Of a stretch of 64,000 bases of DNA, positions 23,941 through 32,456 are shown piece by piece. The DNA lies in the NCBI RefSeq assembly GCF_035978755.1, contig NZ_CP108415.1:294857-358856 (forward strand), given 5' to 3'. The stretch comes from Streptomyces sp. NBC_01298 (lineage in GTDB: Bacteria > Actinomycetota > Actinomycetes > Streptomycetales > Streptomycetaceae). A program made the translations under genes and the position numbers. Under the pieces are notes generated by a model, which ran no database searches, had not been told where the DNA came from, and saw nothing but the letters and a program-made list of their open reading frames with translations. Every line of letters begins with the position of its first letter. Within the stretch, counting starts at the first letter, position 1.

Positions 23941-25118
23941 GCGGCGGCCTCCCAGCGGGCCCCGGCCAGATCGGCGGCGAGCTCATCGACGGCCGCGCGG
24001 GTGACGTGACCGACCGCGACGAGGTGCGCGATCGGCCCGGCACACGCCAGATGCCACTTCTGAACGACCCACGCGGGCGGCCGGTCGAAGGTGACCGTCA
24101 GCGAACCGTGCACCCGCTCCGGACGGACCCCGGCCTCCTCCAGCCGGTCCACCGCGTAGGCGGCGACGTCCTGACAGCGCATCACCAGCGCGGCCATGCC
24201 GCTGCGCCCCAGCGATCGCAGCCGTGCCCACATCAGCAGCGACGCCAGGCCTGAGCGCGAGCAGGCCAGGGTGCGGTCGGCCGTCCCGACGTACTCGCCG
24301 CCCATGACCTGCGGCATCAGCTCGCGCCGGGTCAGGGAGATCCCGGCGGGCACCGGCAGGCCGAGGATCTTGTGGCCGGAGATGTTCAGGCTGTCGGCGC
24401 CGTGCGCGAATGACCAGCTGGGCTGCGGGCTGGTGTGCGCGGCGACCAACCCGCCTGCGGCCGCGTCGACATGCACATGGACCGGGCCGGCCGCGGCGGC
24501 CGCACCACGCAGCGCGGCGATGTCGTCGACCGCGCCGCGCATCGTCGTCCCGCAGGTCGCCGCCACGATCGCGCCGCCGGCCGTGCCGCGCCGCAGCAGG
24601 ACCTGCAGGCGCAGATCGGCGGCGTCCATCGATCCGTCGGGCAGCGACGCCACGGTCACCAGCTCCATGCGCAGCAGCTCGCACGCACGGCCGATGCTGT
24701 AGTGCGCCTGGTCGGAGGCGTACACCGGGGCGTCGGGCATGCGGCGGCGGGCTGCGGCGAGCCCGTGCAGGAGAGCCTCGCTGGAGGAGGACGCGACGTA
24801 CCCGTAGACGTCGGACGGCAGCGCGCCCGCGAGACGGGTGACGTACTCCAGCACGGCGAGCTCGTACAGCTTGGCGCCGATGTCGGAGGCATCGCGGCAG
24901 TCCGGGTCTCCGACGTTGTTGAACAGCATGCCGAGCAGCGGCGCGAGCTCCTCCAGCGAGAAGTCGAGGTTCCCGGGAAAGCCGAGCACCTGTTCTCGCT
25001 CGTCGCGCATGACAGAGGCCAGAGCGTGGAGCCGGCCGACGTCCGCGGCTGTGTCCGACGGCAGATCCTCGATGGCCAGACCCGCATCCAGCGGGATCGG
25101 GGCAGGGTGTGCGCTCAC
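23937..25118 (-). CDS. PLP-dependent group II decarboxylase, histidine decarboxylase-like (393 aa)
   Basis: Fold-type I PLP enzyme: FPGNLDF (about 47-53), FNNVGDP (66-72), H139 in AHYS stacking on PLP, D218 in VDAAAGG, and Schiff-base lysine K250 in SGHKILGLPVPAG. The series resembles bacterial PLP histidine decarboxylases, which release CO2 from an amino acid to give an amine; the substrate here is not certain. GTG 25118 is chosen because GGAG lies 8 nt upstream; ATG 25160 has no such site. First gene of an operon with the Nudix hydrolase. Unusual cargo for plasmid backbone DNA, so probably an accessory metabolic gene. Confidence 0.8.
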   Translation of the reverse strand: MSAHPAPIPLDAGLAIEDLPSDTAADVGRLHALASVMRDEREQVLGFPGNLDFSLEELAPLLGMLFNNVGDPDCRDASDIGAKLYELAVLEYVTRLAGALPSDVYGYVASSSSEALLHGLAAARRRMPDAPVYASDQAHYSIGRACELLRMELVTVASLPDGSMDAADLRLQVLLRRGTAGGAIVAATCGTTMRGAVDDIAALRGAAAAAGPVHVHVDAAAGGLVAAHTSPQPSWSFAHGADSLNISGHKILGLPVPAGISLTRRELMPQVMGGEYVGTADRTLACSRSGLASLLMWARLRSLGRSGMAALVMRCQDVAAYAVDRLEEAGVRPERVHGSLTVTFDRPPAWVVQKWHLACAGPIAHLVAVGHVTRAAVDELAADLAGARWEAAA

Positions 25119-25321
25119 GTCAGCGGCTCCACGCAGGTCGACGGCAAGGGGGCATCCCATCTACGCCCGGCCCGCGCCGTCGTGGGCGTGATGGCGGCCG
25201 TGGGCACCGCAGGGCGGGAGAACACGGTGCGCCAACCCCTTCCGGCTCCCGCCCCGCGGACCTCCGTCCCGAGGGCGCCGGGCCGCGTCCGGCGGCGGCC
25301 ACAGGCCCCGGCATCCGCCCG

Positions 25322-25369
25322 AGCCCGCACGACGGGACACCCGGCGAAGTCGCCGACCCGGCAGACGGG
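25322..25369. promoter_or_regulatory. paired sites, 33-bp spacing
   Basis: GCCCG-CACGA-CGGGA (25322-25336) and ACCCG-GCAGA-CGGGA (25355-25369) start 33 bp apart in the 346-bp divergent gap (25119-25464) between the decarboxylase operon and a secreted protein gene. A further CGGGA half site is at 25215. Nothing else is seen in this gap. Confidence 0.45.
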
Positions 25370-25464
25370 ACAAGCCACTGGACACCCGCGATCGGGCCGG
25401 GCACCGCGCCCAGCATCGGCTGCGCCCCGCCCGTCCGCGACGTCCCCGTTGAAAGGCCCCGCCG

Positions 25465-25821
25465 ATGCTCCGCCGTACCGCGATCCGCTCCGTTGTCCCC
25501 GCCGCCCTGGCCATGGCCGCGGCCGCCACCCTGACCGTGACCACCGCCCCGGCCGCCCACGCCGTCGGAGAGAACAGCCAGTGCACCGTCAACTGGCCCA
25601 ACTTCGGCGCCTCGGTGAGCAAGAACGCCTGGAACTACCGCAGCGGCCCGGGCACCGGCTACGCCAGCAAGGGCTACCTCTACCGAGGAGACAAGCTCAC
25701 CGTCCTGTGCAGCCGGGGCGACTGGAACTACAGCCAGCTCTCGCAGCGCTCCACGTCCGGGATCCCCAAGGGGACCAAGGGATGGGTCCGCAACGACGGA
25801 CTGGTCAACCTGGCCGGCTGA
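25465..25821 (+). CDS. secreted SH3b-like protein (118 aa)
   Basis: Sec signal peptide (basic MLRRTAIR, hydrophobic stretch to about residue 26, cleavage near AHA-VG). The mature 85 residues look like a bacterial SH3 domain: NYRSGPGTGYASKGYLYRGD, LTVLCSRGDWNY, GTKGWVRNDGL. Two Cys (CTVNW and VLCSR) may form a disulfide. Such domains bind peptidoglycan or proteins in the cell wall. ATG 25465 follows GAAAGG. A second secreted SH3b-like protein is at 28496. Confidence 0.8.
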   Translation: MLRRTAIRSVVPAALAMAAAATLTVTTAPAAHAVGENSQCTVNWPNFGASVSKNAWNYRSGPGTGYASKGYLYRGDKLTVLCSRGDWNYSQLSQRSTSGIPKGTKGWVRNDGLVNLAG

Positions 25822-25848
25822 GCCACCCGCCGCCGCCCCTACCCGACG

Positions 25849-26583
25849 ATGGCAGCGGACAAGGATCCGGCCCAAGCGGCCCCCCAAGCACGGGGGCGCA
25901 TGACGGTAGAGCAGGCCCTGCAGTTCGACGATTCCCTCTGGCGCCGCTTCACCGCTCTCCACGAAGCCGGGCACGCCATCGTCGCCCTGGCCACGGGCAA
26001 GGCCTCCGTCTCCGAGTGCGTGATCGCCCCGACCAAGACCACATCCGGGGACGAGGCCTCCGCGTACACGGAGCTCAGGTGGGACTCGCTCGATGCCCAC
26101 CTCACCCTGCTGTACGGAGGGGCCGCCGCCCAGCAGCGGTGGCTCCACGAGCAGCAGCTGTGGAGTCCGTTGAGAGACTCCGCGGTGGAGGCCCTGGCGA
26201 GCCACGACTACGCGGCGGCCGCGGCAACAGGGGCAGCTCCAGAACAGCTCCGGCAGGCGCAGACCACCGCCCTGGCGCTGCGTGACCGCCACTGGGCGGC
26301 CATCCTCGCCGCCGGCGCGCTCCTGGAGAGGAACGGCAGAGTCAGCGGCGAGACCCTCAGCGCACTACTCCACCAACCCCCGGCCACCGCCAGCCCGGCA
26401 ACTGCACAGACGCCGCTCTCGCCACCGGTAGCCGCCTTCAGCCACTTCATGGACCGGGCCCGGCAGATCGCGGCAGAGTCACAGCGGCGCGCCTCCCACA
26501 CCCCGGACACCACCGCACAGCTGCCACACGCCCAGTCCGAGTCCCTCGGCAGCCAGCAGCCTGGCCACCGCCACATCCGATAG
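25849..26583 (+). CDS. stand-alone M41 (FtsH-like) peptidase domain protein (244 aa)
   Basis: Zinc site HEAGHAIVALATG at residues 38-50 (HExxH) and LASHDYAAAAA near residue 122, which fits the third ligand region of M41 peptidases (GASNDxxxAT). YGGAAAQQ lies between them, as YGGRAAEE does in FtsH. The AAA+ ATPase and membrane anchors of FtsH are missing, so it cannot unfold substrates itself; small or unfolded substrates or a partner ATPase would be needed. Disordered Pro/Gln-rich C-terminus. ATG 25849, 28 nt after the SH3b gene, possibly the same transcript. Confidence 0.72.
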   Translation: MAADKDPAQAAPQARGRMTVEQALQFDDSLWRRFTALHEAGHAIVALATGKASVSECVIAPTKTTSGDEASAYTELRWDSLDAHLTLLYGGAAAQQRWLHEQQLWSPLRDSAVEALASHDYAAAAATGAAPEQLRQAQTTALALRDRHWAAILAAGALLERNGRVSGETLSALLHQPPATASPATAQTPLSPPVAAFSHFMDRARQIAAESQRRASHTPDTTAQLPHAQSESLGSQQPGHRHIR

Positions 26584-26914
26584 CCGCCCGCACCCCGGCC
26601 CCCTCAGCCGCGACGCCTTCTGCGGGCCCTGGGAAGCGAACCGCCCCCGGGGCGGCCGGGCCCGGGCCCGGTGTCACGTGGCGGACCGACGGCGCCGGTG
26701 GCAGCACCAGAAGCTGGGACGCAGCCACCACGGCCGCCCGCAGGCGGGGAAGCGGCGTTGAAGCCCGGCCACGGCCCTGTTGGGCTTGCCGACACAGCGG
26801 ATGAGCCCCCCGACCCCGCTGCCGCCGCCCGCACGCCGCGCGCCAGCCATGAGCGCCTCGGCGTGCGGGCGGCCTCAACCGACAGGCCCACCCCCGCACC
26901 GAGGCAGGCAGCTG
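26584..26914. other. 331-bp gap without a gene
   Basis: GC-rich sequence with CCCGGGC-type local palindromes around 26645-26670; no ORF with credible start, no TTGC element, and no clear operator. It presumably holds the promoter of the MFS gene. Confidence 0.3.
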
Positions 26915-28333
26915 ATGGCCCACGCGCAGGTCCGCGACGTCCCCCGCACCGCCTCGGCGCGCGGGCCCTTTCCGAAGGCGACGGACTTCCGCCGCCCGGC
27001 CCACCCGATGCCCGCTCCGGCCCGCGCCGTTGCGCACACGACTCCGGCCCGGGGGCCCTTCCCGAAGGCGTCCGACTTCCGCCGCCTCACCCACCCCGCG
27101 CCCACGCCCGCACCTGCCCCTGCCCCTGCCCGCGCGCCCGCGCCTGCGCCAGCCGGCACTCCGCCGTCCTTCCGGGCCGTACTGCGCCACCGATATTGCA
27201 GCCGCCTGCTCATCGCCTCCGTCACCGGCCGCCTCTCGCTGGGCATGGCACCCGTCGCACTGATCCTCGCGGCGCAGGCCGACGGCCACTCCCTGGCCAC
27301 CGCGAGCGTCCTGGCCGCGCTGTACGGCATTGCCCCCGCACTGGGACTGCCGCTGCTGGGCCGCATCGCCGACCACCGCGGCCTGCCCTTTCCCATCTAC
27401 CTCGGCGCGGGCCTGGTCGCCGCGGCACTGAGCGTGCTCGCCCTCGCGGGCACCGCCAACCTCCCGCTGACCGCCGTGTGCGTCCTGCTGGCGGGCGCCG
27501 GATGCCCGCCCCTGGAGGGTGGACTGCGCTCCCTGTGGCCCACCGTGCTCCCCGACGACGCCCACGTACGCACTGCCTACACCCTGGACTCCTCCACCCA
27601 GGAAATCGTCTACGTCACCGGCCCCGCCCTCGCCATCGCCCTGGCCGGCGCGGTCTCCCCGGCCGCCGCCCTCGCCCTGGCCGCCGCCGCGACCCTCGCC
27701 GGATCCCTCGCCTTCGCCACCGCCCACCCCGCCCGCACCTGGCGCGCCGAATCCCGCAACCCCGACCGGCTCGGCGCGCTACGCCCGCCCGCCATGCGCC
27801 CGCTGCTGGCCGCCCTGGTCTTCCTCGGAGCCACCGTGGGCGCCCTCGACGTCGCCGGGATCGCCTCCGCCGAGCAGCAGAACGCGGCCTGGCTGGCCGG
27901 CGCCCTGCCCGCGACGTTCTCCGCCGCCGGAATCCTCGGCGGCATCCTCTTCGCCCGCTTCCAGCCCTCAACCGCCCCCCGCCCCCGCCACCTGGCCCTC
28001 ATCGCCGCCCTGTACGCGGCCTGCTGGCTCCCGCTGCTCGCCCCGCTGCCCGCCCCGCTGCTCCTGGCCGCGGCCATGCTCCCGGGCGCCCTGTTCGTGC
28101 CGCTGCTCACGGTGGCCAGCCTCACCCTGACCTCCCTGGCCCCTCCCGGCACCTCCACCGAGGCCGTCGGCTGGCTCTCCAGCGCCATGCGCCTGGGCCT
28201 GGCAGCCGGCACCGCCCTCGCAGGGCCCCTCGGCGGCCACTTCGCCGTACCCCTGCTCGCCGCCGCCCTGTGCACGCTGCTGCTCAGCACCCGCATGTCC
28301 CTGCGCCCCTCGGCGGCCGCGGCCACGGCCTGA
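26915..28333 (+). CDS. MFS transporter with repeated N-terminal extension (472 aa)
   Basis: About 370 residues of MFS fold with around 12 hydrophobic segments (from residue ~95) and an A-type loop LLGRIADHRG after helix 2. It probably exports a small molecule or peptide by proton antiport. It is preceded by an unusual ~90-residue cytoplasmic tail carrying two copies of ARGPFPKA[TS]DFRR (15-27 and 45-57, period 30) and a Pro-Ala run. ATG 26915 has GAGG upstream. It is a relative of the MFS protein at 31196 (both have PPLEgGLR.LW..VLPD). A GGTCCCG/CGGGACC hairpin (28352-28370) follows. Confidence 0.8.
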   Translation: MAHAQVRDVPRTASARGPFPKATDFRRPAHPMPAPARAVAHTTPARGPFPKASDFRRLTHPAPTPAPAPAPARAPAPAPAGTPPSFRAVLRHRYCSRLLIASVTGRLSLGMAPVALILAAQADGHSLATASVLAALYGIAPALGLPLLGRIADHRGLPFPIYLGAGLVAAALSVLALAGTANLPLTAVCVLLAGAGCPPLEGGLRSLWPTVLPDDAHVRTAYTLDSSTQEIVYVTGPALAIALAGAVSPAAALALAAAATLAGSLAFATAHPARTWRAESRNPDRLGALRPPAMRPLLAALVFLGATVGALDVAGIASAEQQNAAWLAGALPATFSAAGILGGILFARFQPSTAPRPRHLALIAALYAACWLPLLAPLPAPLLLAAAMLPGALFVPLLTVASLTLTSLAPPGTSTEAVGWLSSAMRLGLAAGTALAGPLGGHFAVPLLAAALCTLLLSTRMSLRPSAAAATA

Positions 28334-28351
28334 GTGGCCCCGACGCGGCCC

Positions 28352-28370
28352 GGTCCCGCACGCCGGGACC
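28352..28370. promoter_or_regulatory. GGTCCCG-N5-CGGGACC palindrome
   Basis: A 7-bp perfect stem containing an exact TCCCG-N5-CGGGA (28354-28368), 18 nt after the MFS stop. Either a terminator or a single member of the paired-site family; a weak TGCCG half site lies 33 bp on (28387). Confidence 0.4.
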
Positions 28371-28495
28371 ACCCCTCAGATGACCGTGCCGGGCCCTGAC
28401 ACCGCACCGCCCTCGCGCCGTTCGCCCGCACTCCGGGCCCACAGGCTCCCCATGAACAGCCTCCCAACACCCCTCTCACCCAGGAGACCATCACC

Positions 28496-28834
28496 ATGAA
28501 GATGCGCACCCGCATGGCCGCGACCGCCTCCGTCGCCCTCGCGCTGACCGCCGGCGGCCTGGTCACCGCGACCTCCGCGAGCGCGGCCGGCGGCTGCTAC
28601 ATCACCGCCTCCGCCGCCAACGTCCGCTCCAGCCCGTCGACCGGCGCCCGCATCAACGGCGTCGCCTACCGCGGCTGGGGCTGTACCACCTGGGACTCCG
28701 CGTACGTGGGCGGCCAGTCCTGGTACAAGCTCCGCATCGACCGGACGGGCGTGACGGGATGGGTCCGCAGCGACCTGATGCACCACCCCGAGGAGGACAT
28801 CCACACGTGCATCCCCGAGGACCCCGCCTGCTGA
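28496..28834 (+). CDS. secreted SH3b-like protein with disulfide pattern (112 aa)
   Basis: Signal peptide (KMRTRMAATASVALALTAGG, cleavage near ASA-AG), then a bacterial SH3 domain: ITASAANVRSSPSTGARI, GWGCTTWDSAY, WYKLRIDRTGVTGWVRSDL. Four Cys (GGCYI, WGCTT, HTCIP, DPAC) suggest two disulfides. The C-terminal tail EDIHTCIPEDPAC is acidic. ATG 28496 follows AGGAGA. Likely a wall- or environment-facing protein. Closed by a 12-bp terminator. Confidence 0.8.
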   Translation: MKMRTRMAATASVALALTAGGLVTATSASAAGGCYITASAANVRSSPSTGARINGVAYRGWGCTTWDSAYVGGQSWYKLRIDRTGVTGWVRSDLMHHPEEDIHTCIPEDPAC

Positions 28835-28882
28835 CTGTGACTTCCCGCCAGCGGCCGACCGTTCGCAGGCAGCCGCGCACGC

Positions 28883-28912
28883 GAGGCCCGCTCCCCGTCC
28901 GGAGCGGGCCTC
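28883..28912 (+). terminator. strong hairpin terminator (12-bp stem)
   Basis: GAGGCCCGCTCC (28883-28894) pairs perfectly with GGAGCGGGCCTC (28901-28912). Confidence 0.75.
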
Positions 28913-29129
28913 GTGTCCATCTGCCGACCAACACGCACGGTCCGTACGACGGACCGCCGCCAGTGGCGGCCGCCGGGTTTCTCCCGCCACCGAGACCGCG
29001 GGGCCAACTCCTTTCCCACCCCTAGGGATAAGCGGACTATGCCCCTAAATGTCCCTGGCGGAGCAGGGGCGTCCCTGCTGAGATCACTGCTGTCCGACCA
29101 CACGTCGCCCCTTCTCAAGGAGCCCCACG

Positions 29130-29213
29130 ATGAACCAGTGCCCGCTCAAGTACCGCCCGTGTCTGACCGTGACCGCCGGCCTCGGCGAGACGCTCTCCGC
29201 GCGCCCCTGCTAG
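29130..29213 (+). CDS. 27-residue Cys-containing peptide gene
   Basis: ATG 29130 has a textbook ribosome binding site (AAGGAG, 7 nt spacing) and the ORF ends at TAG 29211-29213. The peptide starts MNQCPLKYRPCLTV and ends LSARPC: Cys at 4, 11 and 27, with a central TAGLGETL. A less GC-rich promoter-like stretch (about 29020-29050) and small hairpin (29053-29068) precede it, and a 13-bp terminator follows, so it forms its own unit. It could be a secreted or signalling peptide, a modified-peptide precursor or a leader peptide; no modification enzyme is adjacent. Not recognised. Confidence 0.5.
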   Translation: MNQCPLKYRPCLTVTAGLGETLSARPC

Positions 29214-29256
29214 CCGGCCGCAGACGCCCGTAGCGACCACGGCGCGTCCCACCCTC

Positions 29257-29300
29257 AGCGCCCGCCCGGGCCCTCCGTCCAGCCAGTCCGGGCGGGCGCT
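29257..29300 (+). terminator. strong hairpin terminator (13-bp stem)
   Basis: AGCGCCCGCCCGG (29257-29269) pairs with CCGGGCGGGCGCT (29288-29300). It lies between the peptide gene and the surface protein gene. Confidence 0.75.
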
Positions 29301-29354
29301 CTCGCGTCCGGACCCTGCGCATCCCGCCACCAGCACAAGGAGCCCCCTCTCCCC

Positions 29355-31061
29355 ATGCACGCACCTCTCGCCCGCGCGACAACGCGCCTGACCGCCATCA
29401 CCATCGCCGCCGCAGCAGCCGGCACCCTGTCCTGGTCGGCGGCGGCCGCCCCCGCCCAGTCGGACAAGTACGGCCCCGGCTACGCGATCCCCGACAGCGA
29501 CGGCAACGCCGCCACTTCCCACATCGGTGCCTACGGCCCCCCGGGCATGACGGTCTACGGCCAGTGGGAGACCTACTGCGCCGACCCCGAGCGCAAGGGG
29601 CCCGACGCCGCGGGCGGGTACAGCGGCCCGGCCACCGTCGAGCACTGGACCTCCTCCGTCACAGGCAAACAGGTCCCCGACGCCCACCTCGCCTACGCCT
29701 CCTACATCGTCGGCAAGTACGGCCAGACCCAGAACGCCGCCCAGGCGGCCGCAGTCGACGCGGTCGTCTACGAGTGGCTGGCCGGCGGCGCCTATGGCAT
29801 CGACGGCGCCCGCGGCAAGCAGCGCCTCGGCTACCCGAACGTGTCGTCCACGGCCCGGACCCTGGCCGCCGACTACCTGGAAGAAGCCAAGAAGTACGCG
29901 GGCCCCTACCGCCTGACCCTCACGCCGAAGGTCACCGAGACCCCGGCGGGCAAGAAGGTCGCGGTCACGGCCACCGTCACCGCCACGCTCTCGGGGACCA
30001 AGGTGCCCGGGGTGAAGGTCCGCCTCACCGAGTCCGGCACGGACGGCGAGAAGGGGCAGGTCACCACCGGCCAGGACGGGACGGCCACCTGGGAGTTCAC
30101 CGCCGACGCCAAGGGGACCACCACCGTGGGCGCCGAGGCCGACGGGCTGCCCGGCTCCCAGCTCAAGGTCCTGGCCCCCCGCGACGACACCGCCCAGCGG
30201 ATGCTCCTGGCGGGCGACACCACCACGGCCAAGGACCAGACGGCCATCAAGGTCACCGCCGCGCCGGGCGGTGTCACCATCCGCAAGAAGGACCCGGGCG
30301 GCGAGGCCCTGGCCGGAACCTCCTTCCAGCTCCTCGACCCGGCCACCGGCAAGACAGTCGCCGAGGGCAAGACCGGCGCCGACGGCGTGCTGGTCTTCGA
30401 CAACCTCGCCCCGGGCACCTACCGGCTGCGCGAGACCGACAGCGGCAGCCCCCTGCACGCCACGGTGCCCGACCAGGACATCACCATCACCGAGGGCAAG
30501 ACCGCGGCCGCCAACCCGATCACGATCGTCGACCCGTTCAAGCAGGGCGAGCTGCTGGTCAAGAAGATCGACAAGGCCACCGGCAAGCCGCTGGCCGGAG
30601 CGGTCATCGCCATCAACGCCGACACCGTCGACGCGTCCGGCAAGCACACCAAGGGCAAGGAGCTCACGCAGCTCACCACCGGCAAGGACGGCACGGCCAA
30701 GCTCAAGCTCGACGTGACCCTCAAGAACGGCACCACCTACTGGGCCACCGAAGCCAAGCCGCCCGCCGGGTACGAGGCGGACGCCGCCGCCCAGCAGTTC
30801 ACCGCCAAGCCCGGCGCCCAGGTCACCGTCACCCTCGCCGACACCAAGTCCCCCACCCCGATCAGCCCACCCCCCACCACACCGCCGCCCGCGGCCAAAC
30901 CCCCGGCCGCCCAGCCGCCGGCCCCTTCCGGACAGCTCGCCCACACCGGCGCCTCCAGCACCACCTGGCTGATCGCGGCCGGCGGCGTGCTCCTCGCGGC
31001 CGGAGGCACGGCCGTGTGGGCCGGAAACCGGCGCCGCCTCGCCCGCACCCACAGCGGCTGA
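29355..31061 (+). CDS. LPXTG-like cell-wall-anchored adhesin with thioester and SpaA-type domains (568 aa)
   Basis: Signal peptide (about 1-32), then a thioester (TED)-like domain: C75 in WETYCADPE and AAAVDAVVYEWLAGG, where Cys and Gln would cross-link. Two or three Ig/SpaA-like beta domains follow (about 180-270, 295-390, 395-495; GEALAGTSFQLLD, GELLVKKIDKATGKPLAGA), then a Pro-rich wall spanner and LAHTG at 528-532, a transmembrane helix and a basic tail. Sortase would attach it to peptidoglycan; such proteins mediate covalent adhesion. ATG 29355 follows AAGGAG. A 13-bp terminator closes the gene. Confidence 0.85.
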   Translation: MHAPLARATTRLTAITIAAAAAGTLSWSAAAAPAQSDKYGPGYAIPDSDGNAATSHIGAYGPPGMTVYGQWETYCADPERKGPDAAGGYSGPATVEHWTSSVTGKQVPDAHLAYASYIVGKYGQTQNAAQAAAVDAVVYEWLAGGAYGIDGARGKQRLGYPNVSSTARTLAADYLEEAKKYAGPYRLTLTPKVTETPAGKKVAVTATVTATLSGTKVPGVKVRLTESGTDGEKGQVTTGQDGTATWEFTADAKGTTTVGAEADGLPGSQLKVLAPRDDTAQRMLLAGDTTTAKDQTAIKVTAAPGGVTIRKKDPGGEALAGTSFQLLDPATGKTVAEGKTGADGVLVFDNLAPGTYRLRETDSGSPLHATVPDQDITITEGKTAAANPITIVDPFKQGELLVKKIDKATGKPLAGAVIAINADTVDASGKHTKGKELTQLTTGKDGTAKLKLDVTLKNGTTYWATEAKPPAGYEADAAAQQFTAKPGAQVTVTLADTKSPTPISPPPTTPPPAAKPPAAQPPAPSGQLAHTGASSTTWLIAAGGVLLAAGGTAVWAGNRRRLARTHSG

Positions 31062-31073
31062 CGCCGACCTTGC

Positions 31074-31108
31074 GCTTCGGGCTCCGCACCCCGGTCGGAG
31101 CCCGAAGC
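31074..31108 (+). terminator. strong hairpin terminator (13-bp stem)
   Basis: GCTTCGGGCTCCG (31074-31086) pairs perfectly with CGGAGCCCGAAGC (31096-31108). Confidence 0.78.
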
Positions 31109-31195
31109 CACCCGCAGGGCACGGGCAGGCCACCCCTCCCCGCCACTGCGCCGACCCGCAGCGACCCCGCTCACCACTCCACCGGAGCCACTCCG

Positions 31196-32419
31196 TTGTC
31201 CCAGATGACTCTCACCGGCCGCCGCCCGGCCCCGGCCCCGCCCACCGCCCTCAAAGACGTGATGGCCACCCCGCACGTCGCCCGGCTCCTCGCCGGAACG
31301 CTCCTGGGCCGCCTGCCCAACAGCATGGCCCCCGCCGCACTCGTCCTCCTCATCACGCACTCCGGCGGCTCCGTCGCCTTCGGCGGCATCCTCAGCGCCC
31401 TCTACATCCTGGCCTCCGCCCTCTCCCAGCCGGTCAAGGGCCGCCTGCTGGACTGCTACGGACAGACCCGGGTCTCGGGCCCGGCCGCCTTCATCAACGC
31501 CCTGAGCCTGCTCACCCTCGCAACGGTCAGCGCCCAGTCCCAGCCGGTGCTCGCCACCGCCCTCGTCGCCCTCGCGGGCTCCTGCACGCCCCCGCTGGAG
31601 GCAGGCCTGCGCGCGCTGTGGTCGAGCGTGCTGCCCGACCCGGGCCAGCGCCGGGCCGCACTGGCCGCCGACACCGGCAGCCAGGGCCTGCTGTTCGTGA
31701 CCGGCCCCCTCCTGGCCGCTTTCCTCGCCAGCCAGTACGGCCCGGGGACCGCCCTGGCCGCCACCGCCGCCACCGGAGTCACCGGCTCCCTCATCGTCTT
31801 GACCTCCGCGCCTTCCCGGGCCTGGAGTTCCCCCGCCAAGCACCACGGCACCCGCAGCGCCCTGCACAACCGCGCGCTGCTCCAGCTTCTGTTCGCCCTG
31901 GCCGGCGTCGGCGTCGCCAACGGCGCGGTAACCGTCTGGGCCGTGGGAATGGCCGAGCGCCACCAGATGGACATGCTCACCGGCCTCATCCCCGGCGCCT
32001 ACGCCGCGGGCTCACTGATCGGAGGCCTCCTCTACGGCCGACGGCCCTGGCCGGGATCCACCGTCTCCCACCTCCTGGCCGGCACCGCCGCCTTCGCCGC
32101 CGCCTGGCTGCCCCTGCTCACCCTTCCCGGCCCCCACCCGGCCATCGCCCTCGCCCTCCTCCCGGGCCTCTTCCTCCCCGTCGTGATCACCAGCTCCTTC
32201 ATGACTGCGGACCGTCTCGCACCCGCCGGGAACATCACCGAGACGTACGCCTGGATGATCTTGTCCCTCGGCGTGGGAACGGCCTCCGGAACCGCCCTGG
32301 CAGGCGCCCTCGCCGCCCACCCGCTCGCCGCCGCCACGCTGCCCCTGGCCGGGGCCGCCACCGCCCTGACCGTCCTCACCGCCGCCCGGCGCCGCGCCGC
32401 CACGACCGTCACCCGCTGA
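31196..32419 (+). CDS. MFS transporter (407 aa)
   Basis: Twelve-helix MFS exporter with loop VKGRLLDCYGQTRVSG. TTG 31196 has CGGAGCC about 10 nt upstream; ATG 31205 is the alternative. Related to the MFS at 26915 over the third to fifth helices (CTPPLEAGLRALWSSVLPDP against CPPLEGGLRSLWPTVLPDD) but without its repeated N-terminal tail. It probably exports a small compound or peptide; the substrate cannot be told. The next gene begins 37 nt on and may be co-transcribed. Confidence 0.82.
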   Translation: MSQMTLTGRRPAPAPPTALKDVMATPHVARLLAGTLLGRLPNSMAPAALVLLITHSGGSVAFGGILSALYILASALSQPVKGRLLDCYGQTRVSGPAAFINALSLLTLATVSAQSQPVLATALVALAGSCTPPLEAGLRALWSSVLPDPGQRRAALAADTGSQGLLFVTGPLLAAFLASQYGPGTALAATAATGVTGSLIVLTSAPSRAWSSPAKHHGTRSALHNRALLQLLFALAGVGVANGAVTVWAVGMAERHQMDMLTGLIPGAYAAGSLIGGLLYGRRPWPGSTVSHLLAGTAAFAAAWLPLLTLPGPHPAIALALLPGLFLPVVITSSFMTADRLAPAGNITETYAWMILSLGVGTASGTALAGALAAHPLAAATLPLAGAATALTVLTAARRRAATTVTR

Positions 32420-32456
32420 AAGGCCACAGCGGACACCCGGACCGAAGGACAGCACC

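Noticed and set aside
29564..31200. Long + strand frame upstream of the second MFS gene
   Set aside because: Overlaps the surface protein gene in another frame and is Arg/Gly-rich; only the part from 31196 is a real protein.
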